The notes beneath the pieces were generated by a model, which saw nothing but the letters and a program-made list of their open reading frames with translations, was not told the origin of the DNA and did no database searches. Of a stretch of DNA of 64,000 nucleotides, positions 53,201 to 62,490 are shown piece by piece; the stretch's first letter is position 1; each line of letters begins with the position of its first letter. The translations under genes were made by a program, and so were the position numbers. Origin of the DNA: Asterias amurensis (Eukaryota; Echinodermata; Asteroidea; Forcipulatida; Asteriidae); contig NC_092665.1 of NCBI RefSeq assembly GCF_032118995.1, positions 10,644,512 through 10,708,511 of the forward strand, in the 5' to 3' direction.

Positions 53201-53413
53201 GTTCTCATCTGGACAGATGCGGTGAAGCTGGAGCAGATCCGCCATGATAAACTGAAGAAGACTCTTTCCGAAAACGGGCAGGACCCTGGGAAGATAGCTA
53301 ACCCCATCCCGGACCTAGCATTGCAGAGGAGGCGACGACGTAGACGTCAGGATGACGATGATGATATCGTTGCCATGAAACAAAGACTTAAAGGAAAACT
53401 TGCCAGGAAATGA
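44217..53413 (+). CDS. DDB2: DNA damage-binding protein 2 (UV-DDB subunit)
   Basis: DDB2 is the WD40 substrate receptor that pairs with DDB1-CUL4, binds UV photoproducts in chromatin and starts global-genome nucleotide-excision repair. Exons: 44217-44342, 45254-45433, 47075-47269, 47648-47802, 48142-48241, 49240-49420, 49904-50046, 50977-51144, 51836-51881 and 53193-53413. They total 1,515 bp and 504 residues (human 427), with phases agreeing throughout. Key features: [20 protein letters not shown] (first blade), VTGDNVGN-like AGDNVGN, the DDB1-binding WDxR box W289-D-V-R292, and the lesion-probing F353-Q-H355 in [13 protein letters not shown]. These are all in the human order. Odd: a C-terminal extension of about 65 residues carrying seven arginines (477-483) then five aspartates. 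The N-terminus has a basic KRVLRPRK stretch, a likely nuclear signal. Confidence 0.97.
44484..44548. mobile_element. Family A fragment (left end)
   Basis: AAGACACTGTACACTATTGG and AAGACTAGTCTTCACAGTTGG match the left end of family A. The rest is lost just before a family B copy. Confidence 0.6.
44594..44953. mobile_element. Family B TTAA element, copy 1 (DDB2 intron 1)
   Basis: TTAAAGCCATTGGTCACTTTC on the left, CCAATGGCTTTAA on the right. The interior has CAATCGGTTATCGGAGTCGG, the palindrome AATTCTCGCTATCGAGAATT and TTTCATGGAATAATATTTCA. No coding capacity. Other copies are at 52685, 56460 and 57587. Confidence 0.88.
44994..45169. mobile_element. Family G palindrome, copy 3 (diverged)
   Basis: GGTTTGCGGTAACACTGTGT on the left and ACACGGTGTTTCCGCAAACC on the right. 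The interior keeps AACTGAGAAAAGTTCCTC and TACCTGGCAGGAAGAT from the arm text of copy 2, but lacks the hammerhead-like core. It ends 84 bp before DDB2 exon 2. Confidence 0.75.
45838..46224. mobile_element. Family C TTAA palindrome, copy 2 (inside a SINE)
   Basis: Starts TTAAAGGAACACGTTTGATTGG and ends GGCAACGTGTTCCTTTAA, TTAA on both sides. The centre has CAAAACTTTGACCCCCGTAA flanked by inverted GGCCGTTTATGG/CCGTAAATGGC. It interrupts a SINE in DDB2 intron 2. Confidence 0.88.
46259..46914. mobile_element. hAT-like non-autonomous element
   Basis: The terminal inverted repeats are TAGTGCTGGGCGAATA on the left and the inverse of TAGGCCTGGGCGAATA on the right. It is flanked by a probable 8-bp target duplication, GTAATGAC (46251-46258) and GTCATGAC (46915-46922), one mismatch. 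An 8-bp duplication and CAG/TAG-GGCTGGGCG-type ends are typical of the hAT superfamily. The subterminal regions repeat CCGGATATTCGAAT motifs; no transposase frame is visible in 656 bp. Confidence 0.78.
49670..49790 (+). mobile_element. tRNA-like SINE fragment
   Basis: GGCTAAGTTTGGAGAGCG then GGTTGCAGGTTCAAATTTCG resembles a decayed tRNA-type head with A and B boxes, followed by TTTTTCTTGTTCAATGGAC. Weak, old copy in DDB2 intron 6. Confidence 0.4.
51560..51790 (+). mobile_element. tRNA-like SINE fragment
   Basis: B-box-like GGTTCAAATCCCACCTCGGG is followed by TTTGCATTTATTGGACATTC and the TTACACATCTAAAA-type body also seen near 11085. It lies in the intron before DDB2 exon 9. Confidence 0.5.
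52685..53038. mobile_element. Family B TTAA element, copy 2 (right end lost)
   Basis: TTAAAGCCATTAAACACTTTC on the left and the AATTCTCGCTACCGAGAATT palindrome inside. The copy ends in poly-T after GTAAATCTGTGAA without the closing GGCTTTAA. Confidence 0.8.
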
Positions 53414-54047
53414 AAAGATTAACGCTAACTCATTAAAGAGCCTTATAGAGGTAAAATGAGACGATTTATAATGAGCGTTGAAAGACTTTTACATGTTCGA
53501 ACATCACCAAACAAACAAAAACGGGTCTCAGTAATTCTTCATTCAGGCTTTTATTTACAAAGGATCGATGCATAAAGTAAAGAAGTGTTTATTTCCATAA
53601 TGCTGTTTGTATCTAAATATATTTTTTCATACTGATAACTGCCAAAGCTATAACTTTTATTAATGTTTCAAAGAGGGAGTCATGTTTTTTTTTTATTGTC
53701 GTGGTGTTGCCATAGAAAATTGTTTTATTAAAGGATTGAAAACCCACCAATAAGCCTTGATGTAGAAAAACATATGATTGAAGGCATGCAATCACACTTT
53801 AGATATTAGAGCATGTGATAGAAGACTAACCAATCAGGTTTTAGATGGGTAAAAAACATGAAGCCTAACCAATCAGGCTTGCGATAGGCTTATAGGTTTT
53901 TTTTCAGTCGTCTTCCGCAAAAATGTAGCCAATTTTCTTATGCTTTATCTGTTCTTTTCCTTAAGACAGTAATTAAGTTTAACATAATGTGTGAGCGTGC
54001 TTTGGTATTGCAATTTCACAAAGTAATCATTCAATCTAACAGTTCAC
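53414..54047 (+). other. DDB2 3' UTR and flank, no gene seen
   Basis: The first base after the DDB2 stop leads into AT-rich sequence. Two near-direct copies of ACCAATCAGGCTT/TTTTAGAT text lie at 53830-53890. No polyadenylation site was fixed. Confidence 0.4.
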
Positions 54048-54419
54048 TTAAAGGAACACATTGCTTTGGATCGGTCGAGTTGGTCTTTGAAAAGATTTTG
54101 TAACCGTTTGTTATAAAATGCATATGATTAGAAAAATATTTTAAAAGTAGAATAAAATGATCCACACAAGTATCACTCGAAATTGCATGCTTTTCCTTTT
54201 ACCTCGTTGACAAACGCGCTTGGCCATTTGTGGGAGTCAAATTTTTGACTCCTATAAATGGCCGACTGTGTTTAGTTCGCAAAAGTAAAACCACTCAATT
54301 TCGAGGCAAATTTGTGTGGATCATTTTATTCTCTTTTAAAACATCTTCCTAACAAACAGTTACAAATGCTTTTCAAACACCAACTCGACCGATCCAACCA
54401 AGGCAATGTGTTCCTTAAA
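54048..54419. mobile_element. Family C TTAA palindrome, copy 3
   Basis: TTAAAGGAACACATTGC on the left and GCAATGTGTTCCTTAAA on the right, with GTCAAATTTTTGACTCC in the hinge. Downstream of DDB2, possibly in its 3' UTR. Confidence 0.85.
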
Positions 54420-54799
54420 ACACCATTTACAAATTAGTATTTTGCTGTTTGCATTTGGACTTGCTTAAATTGTTGGACAGCTGAGTTAATGCTTTGTTCA
54501 TCTGTATGAGTCGGCCTCTCCTGTAGATTTTAGCTGTACAAATAGTTGAGAATCACTTTGCTCTTCCACAATGATTGCTTTAACTACAACTTCAGACTGT
54601 AGTATCCGTAAAGAAATGTTCCTAGGGGTATATATTTGTATCCTTAGTCCAAAAAACATGTTCAGATGTCTAGCAAAGCACAACAGATAGATGGCTAATA
54701 AAACACAAAAATGGAGATAGCAAAACCTTTACAACAATGAAACCAAGTTTTGGAAGTTGTCATGTACAAGGTGTTTAAAAAAAAAACCACATTTACAAA

Positions 54800-55868
54800 A
54801 ATGTATCCCAAATGGATTTTTATAAGTTTACAAAAATCTGGCACAAAGCTGTTCCACATGAGTCAACACTAGCTAAATTGGCTTGCGCACAAAAGTGAAA
54901 GGATTAAAACAGAATCAACGCCGAAGTAGGGAAGAAGAGGTATGTGCTTTGTTGCTCACAAATTTGCTAGGAAATTCAACGATTCCTCAATCCTCCCTGA
55001 GTCTAAGTATTGGACCCTTCCCATGAAACATGCTAATTACCTTCACGCATGCGTACAGACCCTGTTGGTTGGCAAACGCCATAGAGTTGTGCACTAAGGA
55101 GACGCGCAATCGCGCCTGCAAAACGCAGCCATTAGCCGTGTACAAAACAGCGCGATATTCCCTCAGTTTTGCCAACCGACATGTTAGTGCACACGCGCTA
55201 CGTTCAATTTACATTTCATGGGAAGGGTCTATTCGGACGCAGGCCCAAACGGAAATCATCATGAGGAATGCAACATTGGATGTTTGCAGCTGATCGACCA
55301 GTTTTAAGTCGGCCAGATCGTTCTTTGTTTACATCCGACGTGTAGGCCTACCAGTAGCTAGGCCCCTTCTAAACATTCTTGTAAAATGTTACTCGTGTTG
55401 AGCGAACGTTTATGGGAACTCTTGGCGCAACCCTTGAACTTTGAAGCACTGCAGTGCAGAGACACTTTAAGTACGATGGTACTCTGATACAGAAAAGGAC
55501 CTCTGTTGTGGACTGTGGACGAGCCATGTGCTCAGTTCAGTGCATATGTGGGAATGTACAGAGATGACCATCATGCTTATACCAAAACTTGCCATCCTGT
55601 CATGTCACGTCACTGAAAGTTTGTGAGCAACAACATACCTCTTCTTCCCTGCTTCGGCGTTTGATTCTGTTTGAACCAAGTTCACTTTTGAGCACATAAG
55701 CCAATTTAAATCGGATAAAAGTATTTAACTAGTGTTCACTCACGCGGAACAGATGATTGATTTGTTAAAAATTAAAAACGTATGACTTTGGTCCATGTTT
55801 ACTTATAGTGCCAGTCTAAACTTGTACAAAATCCATTTGGAACATGTTTAATCCATTTGGGATACATA
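54800..55868. mobile_element. Long-inverted-repeat element J, with a nested inner hairpin
   Basis: Outer ends ATGTATCCCAAATGGATTTT and AATCCATTTGGGATACAT are inverted. Next inward, TAAATTGGCTTGCGCACAAA with GCCGAAGTAGGGAAGAAGAGG pairs with CCTCTTCTTCCCTGCTTCGGC and AAGCCAATTT at 55637-55711. Inside that, GGACCCTTCCCATGAAA and TTTCATGGGAAGGGTC (55012-55232) bound a separate palindrome. No transposase is seen. Confidence 0.72.
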
Positions 55869-55939
55869 CTGTTTCCTTTTTTGAAACATTGTGTAGGCCC
55901 TACAATTTTTATTTTTCAACTTCGTCAGCCAGTCAAAAG

Positions 55940-56119
55940 AGAACCCAGGCAAAAAAGTTGCCGACGCCGGAACGGGGTTGGGCGTACGTTGGCCCAACGT
56001 CCTCGACGTTGGCCCGCATGGAAAAAACAACGTCACCTCAACGTTACTTGCCAACGGTTGCCCTACCAAAAATCTGTACGTTTGCCAACGTTGGGCCGAC
56101 GTGTACATGTTAGCTGGGT
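55940..56119. mobile_element. Palindromic element rich in ACGTTGGCC
   Basis: The left end AACCCAGGCAAAAAAGTTGC and the right end ACATGTTAGCTGGGTA form loose inverted repeats. In between are several CGTTGGCCCAACGTCC, CCAACGTTGGGCCGACG and CAACGTTACTTGCCAACG modules, so it can fold in more than one way. It abuts a truncated family A copy. Confidence 0.6.
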
Positions 56120-56435
56120 ATGCATAAAATAACAAACTTGTGAAAATTTGAGCTCAATTGTTTGTCAAAGTTGCGAGATAAAATGAAAGAAGAAACACAA
56201 TAGTCCAAACGAAGTTGTGTGCGTTCCGATGCCTGATTTCGAGACCCCAAAAACTAATTCTGATGTATCGACATCAAACTCGTGGAAAATTACTTCTTTT
56301 TCGAAAACTACGTCACTTCAGAGGGAGCTGTTTCTCACAATGTGTTATACTAACAACAGCTCCCCATTACTCGTAATCAAGAAAGTGTTTGTGATAATTT
56401 TTTGAGTAATTACCAATAGTGTCCACTGCCTTTAA
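56120..56435. mobile_element. Family A element, copy 9 (left part missing)
   Basis: Begins abruptly at TGCATAAAATAACAAAC, an internal position of family A, and runs to GTGTCCACTGCCTTTAA. Confidence 0.75.
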
Positions 56436-56459
56436 ACATGTTCCTTTCATGAACACATG

Positions 56460-56833
56460 TTAAAGCCATTGGACCCTTTCGGTAAACAGTGTTGTCCAAG
56501 GCCCACACTTTGTGTACCACATCTTCTATATCAAATAACAAACCTGTGAAAATTTAGGCTCAATCGGTCATCGGAGTCGGGAGAAAACAACGGAAAAACC
56601 CACCCTTGTTTCCGCGCGTTTCACCGTAGAATGACATGTGTTTAAAAATAAATCCGTAATTCTCGTTAACGAGAATTTCTATTGTTTTGCTGGTTTCTCA
56701 AAAAGCACAGCGTTTCATGGAATAGTATTTCAAGAGAAGTCTTTCACCATTGCCTTCTGTAAACCCTGTAAATTATTTGTAAATCTGTGAACTTTTATTT
56801 TTTTTCTGAACCGAAACGGTCCAATGGCTTTAA
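56460..56833. mobile_element. Family B TTAA element, copy 3 (complete)
   Basis: TTAAAGCCATTGGACCC on the left and GGTCCAATGGCTTTAA on the right, with both TTAA edges and the AATTCTCGTTAACGAGAATT inner palindrome, which here is perfect. Confidence 0.9.
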
Positions 56834-57254
56834 CAGTTGGGCTATAAACAATTATAAATACATTTTGTTAAGTTAAAACAAAATTGTGGCAAAGACAATC
56901 AACAACTAATTAATAATGACATGAAAATAATAAAAAATAATGCATATGAAAAAAACAAAATAGGGGTATTTACAGAAACCAAACAAGCAAAGAAATGGCC
57001 ACTTACAAAATAATACAAATACAAAACTAAAAAAAAACCGCAAAAACAAGAACTAAGATAGGGCCTACACAAAATATTAAACGTTTTTTTTACCCATCCC
57101 CGATAATCTCTTGATTTAAATTTAAAACATGTTTGTGTAATATACATCACAAATTAAAGTATGCCTATATCGGTTAAGTTTGTTGTAAAGCACCTGTCTA
57201 ACAACTTCAAATTCGTGTTCGTATTATTTTATTTAAATCGGAATTCGTACATCA

Positions 57255-57592
57255 GGAATCCAGTAAAGACGTATAATGGTCAGAGCTACTTATTCGACCG
57301 TGCACTTGATATAAGTGAACTTGATCTCCATAGCGCACTGCTGCTCCCTTGATCGGAACCTGCAGCGTTTCCACCCCCTGTTTAACAATGGTGTTACCAT
57401 TCTTCCTCAGCTTGACCCATTTTATCCGGACTGAGAACATCAATACGTAAACCCCAGCCACATTACACGTAAACGTGCCGTTATTCAGCAGAGGATCCCA
57501 GTCGGATGGAGGGCTAAACGCGGTATTCGTCACTGCAGTGAAGGCGTACTACATTCACCTGCTTCAGCAGTCTGTCCAGTTTCACCTCTCAA
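57255..57592 (-). pseudogene. Decayed collagen/C1q-domain gene copy
   Basis: On the minus strand, RGETGQTAEAGECST is the end of a collagen-like region. It is followed in a different frame by a C1q-domain start (TNTAFSPPSDWDPLLNNGTF) and NVAGVYVLMFSVRIKWVKLR, KNGNTIVKQG and RYGDQVHL, paralogous to the gene at 58283-59298. A few bases are missing at the collagen-C1q junction, and the last strand (expected GFLMYE) is out of frame, so at least two frame changes are present. The 5' part is replaced by a family B copy. It is a host gene relic, not expected to give a secreted product. Confidence 0.8.
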
Positions 57593-57875
57593 ATTTGGGC
57601 TCAATCGGTTATCGGAGTCGGGAGAAAATAACGGGAAAACCCACCCCTGTTTCCGCACGTTTCGCCGTGGAATGACATGTGAGAATCCGTTATTCTCGAA
57701 ATCTAGAATTGATAATTGTTTTGATGTTTTCTCAAAAAGTAAAACACTGGTTTTACAATGGAATAATATTTCAAGGGAAAGTCTTTCACCATTACCTTAT
57801 ATAAACCCTGTAGGTATGTGTAAATCTGTGAACTTTTACTTTTTGTTCTGTTCCGAAATGGTCCAATGGCTTTAA
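57587..57875. mobile_element. Family B element, copy 4 (left end missing)
   Basis: Starts at an internal position (CAAATTTGGGCTCAATCGG) inside the C1q relic and ends GGTCCAATGGCTTTAA. The final TTAA (57872-57875) is also the first TTAA of the family A copy that follows. Confidence 0.8.
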
Positions 57876-58258
57876 AGGCAGTGGACACTATTGGTAACTA
57901 CTCAAAATAATTATTAGCATGAAACTTTTCTTGGTAACGAGTAATGGGGAGCTATTGATAGTATAAAACGTTGTTACAAACGGCTCTCTCTGAAGAAATA
58001 CATTTTTTCGAGAAATATGTAGTGTTCCCCGAATTTGATTTCGAGACCTCGGATTTAGAATTTGAGGTCTTGAAATAAAGCATATGAAAGCACAAAACTT
58101 CGTGTGACAGGGGTGTTTTTCCCCCATCAGTATCTCTGAATTTTTAGAGACCGATTGAGCTCAATTTTTCACAGGTTTGTAATCATTTTATGCATATGTT
58201 GAGATACAGCAAGTAAGAAGACTGGTCTTTGACAATTACTAATAGTGCTCAGTGTCTT
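57872..58258. mobile_element. Family A TTAA element, copy 10
   Basis: TTAAAGGCAGTGGACAC on the left; the right end is worn (GTGCTCAGTGTCTTCG). It is joined directly to the family B copy through one shared TTAA, and lies just downstream of the C1q gene's stop. Confidence 0.82.
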
Positions 58259-58282
58259 CGTGAGTATCTACATATGTTTGAT

Positions 58283-59298
58283 TTAGATTTCATACAACAT
58301 GAAACCATTAAAATACGTGTAGTACTTGTAAGTGCCACCATACACATGACCGTGTACAGCTAAGTAAACTTGATCTCCATAGCTCATGGGAACCACCGTA
58401 CTGCCGCTCACTTGGTGATATTTTGCAACGTCGGGTGCCCATCCTGTAGCAAGGCCGTCACTATTCTTCCTCAGCTGAACAAAAAGTTGAGACTCATGTG
58501 TTGTTTTCTGTGCTGAGAACATAAAGACGTATATCCCAGGCACATAACAAGTAAATGTGCCATTATTTAAGTTGAAATCAACCCCTTCCTCTGAAAACAA
58601 CAACTCCTCAAAGGGAAGAGGATCCCAGCTGGATGTAGGGCTGAAGTTAGTTTTACTCATTGCAGTGAAGGCGGACCGTCGCGTACTACATTCACCTGCT
58701 TTACCGGTATGTCCAGTTGCTCCATGTTCACCTTTCTCTCCCCTTAAACCATTTATCCCAGGCAGACCGCGAAACCCCTTTCTCCCCTGTAGACCGACTC
58801 CTTGCTCCCCCTTAAGTCCATGATCCCCTTTAGCTCCTGGCTCACCAATCAGTCCATTTAACCCCATGTCGCCTTTAGCCCCGGGCTCACCTGCTTCACC
58901 AGTCTGTCCGGCTGGTCCAGGTTCACCTCTCTCCCCCTGAAAACTATTCACCCCAGGGTGACATGGAGGCCCTTGCTTCCCTGGTTGACCGACTCCTTGC
59001 TCGCCCTTCAGTCCATGATCCCCTTTAGCTCCTGGCCCACCAATCGGTCCATCTGATCCACTGCTCCTTTAACCCCGGGTTCACCTACCGCACCAGGAGA
59101 GCCTGCATCACCTCTGATACCCACTAGACCTTGCTGGCCATGGTTCCCATTTGATCCAGGAATTCCAGGTATACCGGCTGGGCCCTGGCAGCAGGAGTTA
59201 CATGTCACTTCCGGATCAGGTGAAACTGCAACTGTAGCCATCATGAACTGAGCTTGCATACAAGCCAAAACAAGGGTCACTGTTAGGGTAATCTTCAT
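58283..59298 (-). CDS. Secreted collagen-like C1q-domain protein, with a frame break
   Basis: A secreted C1q-domain-containing protein of the collagen-stalk type; in invertebrates such proteins act as pattern-recognition lectins, and this role is inferred. ATG at 59298 starts a signal peptide (KITLTVTLVLACMQAQF), followed by CNSCC for disulfide pairing, then Gly-X-Y repeats (GPAGIPGIPGSNGNHGQQG onward). After about 80 residues the Gly-X-Y register moves to another frame near 59055-59070, consistent with one missing base. The second frame continues Gly-X-Y to GECSTRR and then a full C1q globular domain (NNGTFTCYVPGIYVFMF, SYGDQVYLAVHGH, GFMLYEI) to the stop at 58283. The ATG follows an AG acceptor directly (59299-59300), so a leader exon lies upstream. 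The break could be a real null allele or a sequencing error in GC-rich repeats. Confidence 0.82.
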
Positions 59299-61495
59299 CT
59301 GGAATTAAAAGAGATCAGGACAAAACAATCGATTAGAACATCTTTATGCTTTTATGGATTAATACAACCATCATGGCTGATGTCTTTTGAGAGTTATTGG
59401 TTACCTTCTTCGCACGGATTTGTGACACTATAGACACCTACATCAATTTCGTCATTTCCGAAGTTCTAAACCTCCTCAATAACTGGACATACAATGATCT
59501 GCAAAAATATGACCGACACGCTCTTGCACAGCTCCGCCAATCAATAGACAGGGTGTGCAGTTCTAGTCATGAACACACATGACCATTTAGCCGAGGGCCC
59601 CAAATAGCTCAGCAAACACTGCACATTGTGATGAATGTTTCCTAGACATTACTCAATTAATAACAAATCAGTTAGATCTTGGTTAGATTTCACATTGCCA
59701 ATGGTATTGAGAAGGATACGTTACCCATCTCCTCCAGCAGGACCCTCGTACAGACCGTAAACGATTAGAACTTATGCTTTGATTTTTATCGAATTATCCA
59801 AACGTGAGATGATAACATGCTTATGCACTTTCCATGGGGGGGGGGGGGTGGTGCGTAGTTCTTAAAATATGGATTTTTGGATTTTTCAATATCTTGCTTG
59901 AACCGGGAGATAAGATCAAAATGGGATCATATTTGTGAAGTATTTGCACAGTTTTGATGGGATTTAGATGATGTATTGATTGTAATGGTCCCCTGTGTAG
60001 ATCAAAAGTTATGAACTTTACGAGGTTTACAAGCAAAATTCCAATTTCCGCTTGCGATTGGAAGTAAAAGTCAAACGGGGTCACACTATATGTACGATTT
60101 GTTTTATACCTCAATAGCTTATTTATGGTGCAAAGGTCAAGTATGTAGCAAACATTTATATGGTCCTTGAGATATGATTATTTTAATGAAAAACTTAAAT
60201 TTAATGTAACGACGTTCAATGACGTATGTATTCTAATTCTGTTTTGTTTTCTGCAAACTTTGTTATGTACAACATGACAAAACCTGTTGTATGCATCAAA
60301 GAGCCTGTCTGTAGCATTTGTGGTTATCAAGATGTGAATTTTTGAAATTACTCAACGTGTATTCGACCTGATGACGACATCAATGACGTCATCATTCCAA
60401 ATTGGCGGTTTAATCTACTAACTAATATCTCTGTACATGGTAAGTTTCAACGTTTAAATCAATTTAAATATTGAGTTACATCACAAAATTTGATTTGTTA
60501 ACGAGAAATCACAAATGTAGAGTTTGACTTTGCGGTACGACCGGAAGTAGGTCAAAGGATTTTGGCGTAAACTTTTCAAATGTTGCCCCAATCTTGATCT
60601 TTCAGATGCAAATGAAAATCATAGTATCACAATCAATGAGATACAGCAAAAAGCAAATGGTTATTTTTAACTTTAAAACCTTAAAATTCAACATCTGATG
60701 ACGTCATCAAACAACGGCTCCACACTATTTTCTGCATAAAAGTTATTTTGTTAACAACTTTTTAAGAGATTTCAATAAATTTTGGGCGCTTTTAAATTGA
60801 GTAGGTCGCTGGACCAGTATAATGAAACCACACATTTGCCAGATTACAACATCATAAAAAGGACTAAACAAACCATTGCCACTTTCTGCCACTTTTTATT
60901 AACTAGGCACTTCCTGTTTTGACCGGAAGTAGAAGTCACGTGAGGTCACGAACACGACAAAAAAAGAAGTCCTATAATGACCTTGTATTATTCCAAATCA
61001 AAAACCGCCTGCTTGATTTGTTACAGAGTTTCAAAGACTAAAACCATTGTTTGCATTCCGTGTCATGTCGATGTTCAATAACATGCCAATTTTTAAAATT
61101 TGTATATCTTAATTTTCTTTTGCAAAATTTGCAATTACAATACCAAGTTTTCGGCAATTGATTTGAGCCGAACACCTACAAAATCAAAACAAAATAACAA
61201 TTACCATTAGGTTTTCGGCCAATAAGCCGACACTTAAAACACAAAAAACAACAAAGTTTACATCCCCACGATTCTCTTAAAATACTTGGTAAAAGAAAAA
61301 TATTGCCTATGCAAAGATATTTGATGTGAGATGTCCCTTCACGGCCACCAAAGGTTCTACTACAGCATAAGAACTTCCAAGGGTAAACCATTCGGGGGCA
61401 ATAACGACATCCGTCTTGGAACAGTCTACTGAAAAATGCATTGCAGGCATTAAATACCAAAGCCTGGGCACGACAGTATAACAAGAAACACTTAC
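59299..61495 (-). other. Leader intron of the C1q gene
   Basis: Bounded by GTAAGTG at 61495-61489 and AG at 59300-59299 on the minus strand. It holds a G run at 59836-59849 and several TGACGTCATCA and CCGGAAGTAG motifs between 60370 and 60960 that look like remains of an old repeat. No coding exon seen. Confidence 0.6.
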
Positions 61496-61565
61496 CTTGG
61501 TGCTGTGTTCTTGTAGTCCTGTTCTTGTAGTACCTCTCTACCGATAAAATGCAAACTTGTTATGA
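61496..61565 (-). other. Probable non-coding first exon of the C1q gene
   Basis: On the minus strand, the sequence ending GAACACAGCACCAAG is followed by a consensus donor GTAAGTG. It contains no ATG that would extend the protein. The 5' edge is estimated from the TATA-like box at 61586-61596. Confidence 0.5.
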
Positions 61566-61585
61566 GCTCTGCTGCTGGTGTAGCG

Positions 61586-61596
61586 CGCATAAATAC
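61586..61596 (-). promoter_or_regulatory. TATA-like box for the C1q gene
   Basis: GTATTTATGCG on the minus strand lies about 25-30 bp upstream of the estimated start of the leader exon. A weak match to TATAAA, but correctly spaced. Confidence 0.35.
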
Positions 61597-61754
61597 TGGT
61601 GCGTTTCCAGTGAAGACCAGCAATTATGTAGTTTTTATTGTTTGAATGATACACAGGAGTACCCGCCGTATGCGTCACATGACTTATACGCGGGTTACTC
61701 AAAATGAATGAACCGTGTCGTGATTCATTCATTTGAGTGCATTGATGCATGTCA

Positions 61755-62490
61755 GTATAAAAGCAGCGTCCTTACAACAGAATCCAATTTAGGCCGCTGC
61801 TTACTCTGATGTAGTGTTAGTGTCGCACTTCGGCAACAGCGTATGTTATATACGACATTAAATTCGCAATGTCAACTGATAAAGATCAACCCGCGTTCAA
61901 GAGAAACGATTGGATAAACTCAAAGAATACTTCAACCATAAATTGGAAAGCATTTAAACTTCCAGCAAAGACACAGCTGATCAAGTTAACATTAACGAAC
62001 TCTCAAATGAATTGGAGGCAAAAGTAGTGACAAGACCCGTGATGTGAACTCGGCACAATTCGAAATCTGCGGAAAAGTCAGAATCGCCCACGATAAAATC
62101 AAGGCTGCCCTCGAGACGAGCAACATTCCAGCAGCCATTTAAGGCACTTAAAGGAGCCGAAGGCATCATTGCAGAAAGAAGGAGAACAATCAAAATTGCA
62201 GACTGAAGCAAGGCTAGCTGGGCCGCTGTACAAGAGCTAGACAAGACGGGGAATGATAGAACGCCAGAAGAGGCCAAAAGAATCATAGTAGATGAGGAAG
62301 CCGCATTAAAAGCATCGAAAGAAGAAAGAAGTTTAACCATTCTCCAGATAACCACACTGTGGCAATGGCACTGCTGCTGATTGGTATCTTTTTCGAGTTA
62401 AAAGAAGGGACATAACACCCACCTTTTGATCTTTGTAAATTTATATGCAGTTTAACAACGGCCCACTCCCATGATTTAATAAATTCTGAA
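61755..62490 (+). pseudogene. Broken coding unit with TATA box and poly(A) signal, family unknown
   Basis: GTATAAAAGCAGCG near 61756 is a strong TATA box. An ATG at 61869 opens a short frame, and Lys/Glu-rich, helix-favouring text continues beyond it, but the unit is broken in several places. AATAAA lies at about 62479. I do not recognise the protein. It could be an old retroelement gene or a decayed host gene, so the breaks are not detailed. It faces away from the C1q promoter 160 bp to the left. Confidence 0.4.

Noticed and set aside
59397-59582. 61-codon frame upstream of the C1q exon
   Set aside because: Lies in the leader intron on the opposite strand; no similarity or splice support.
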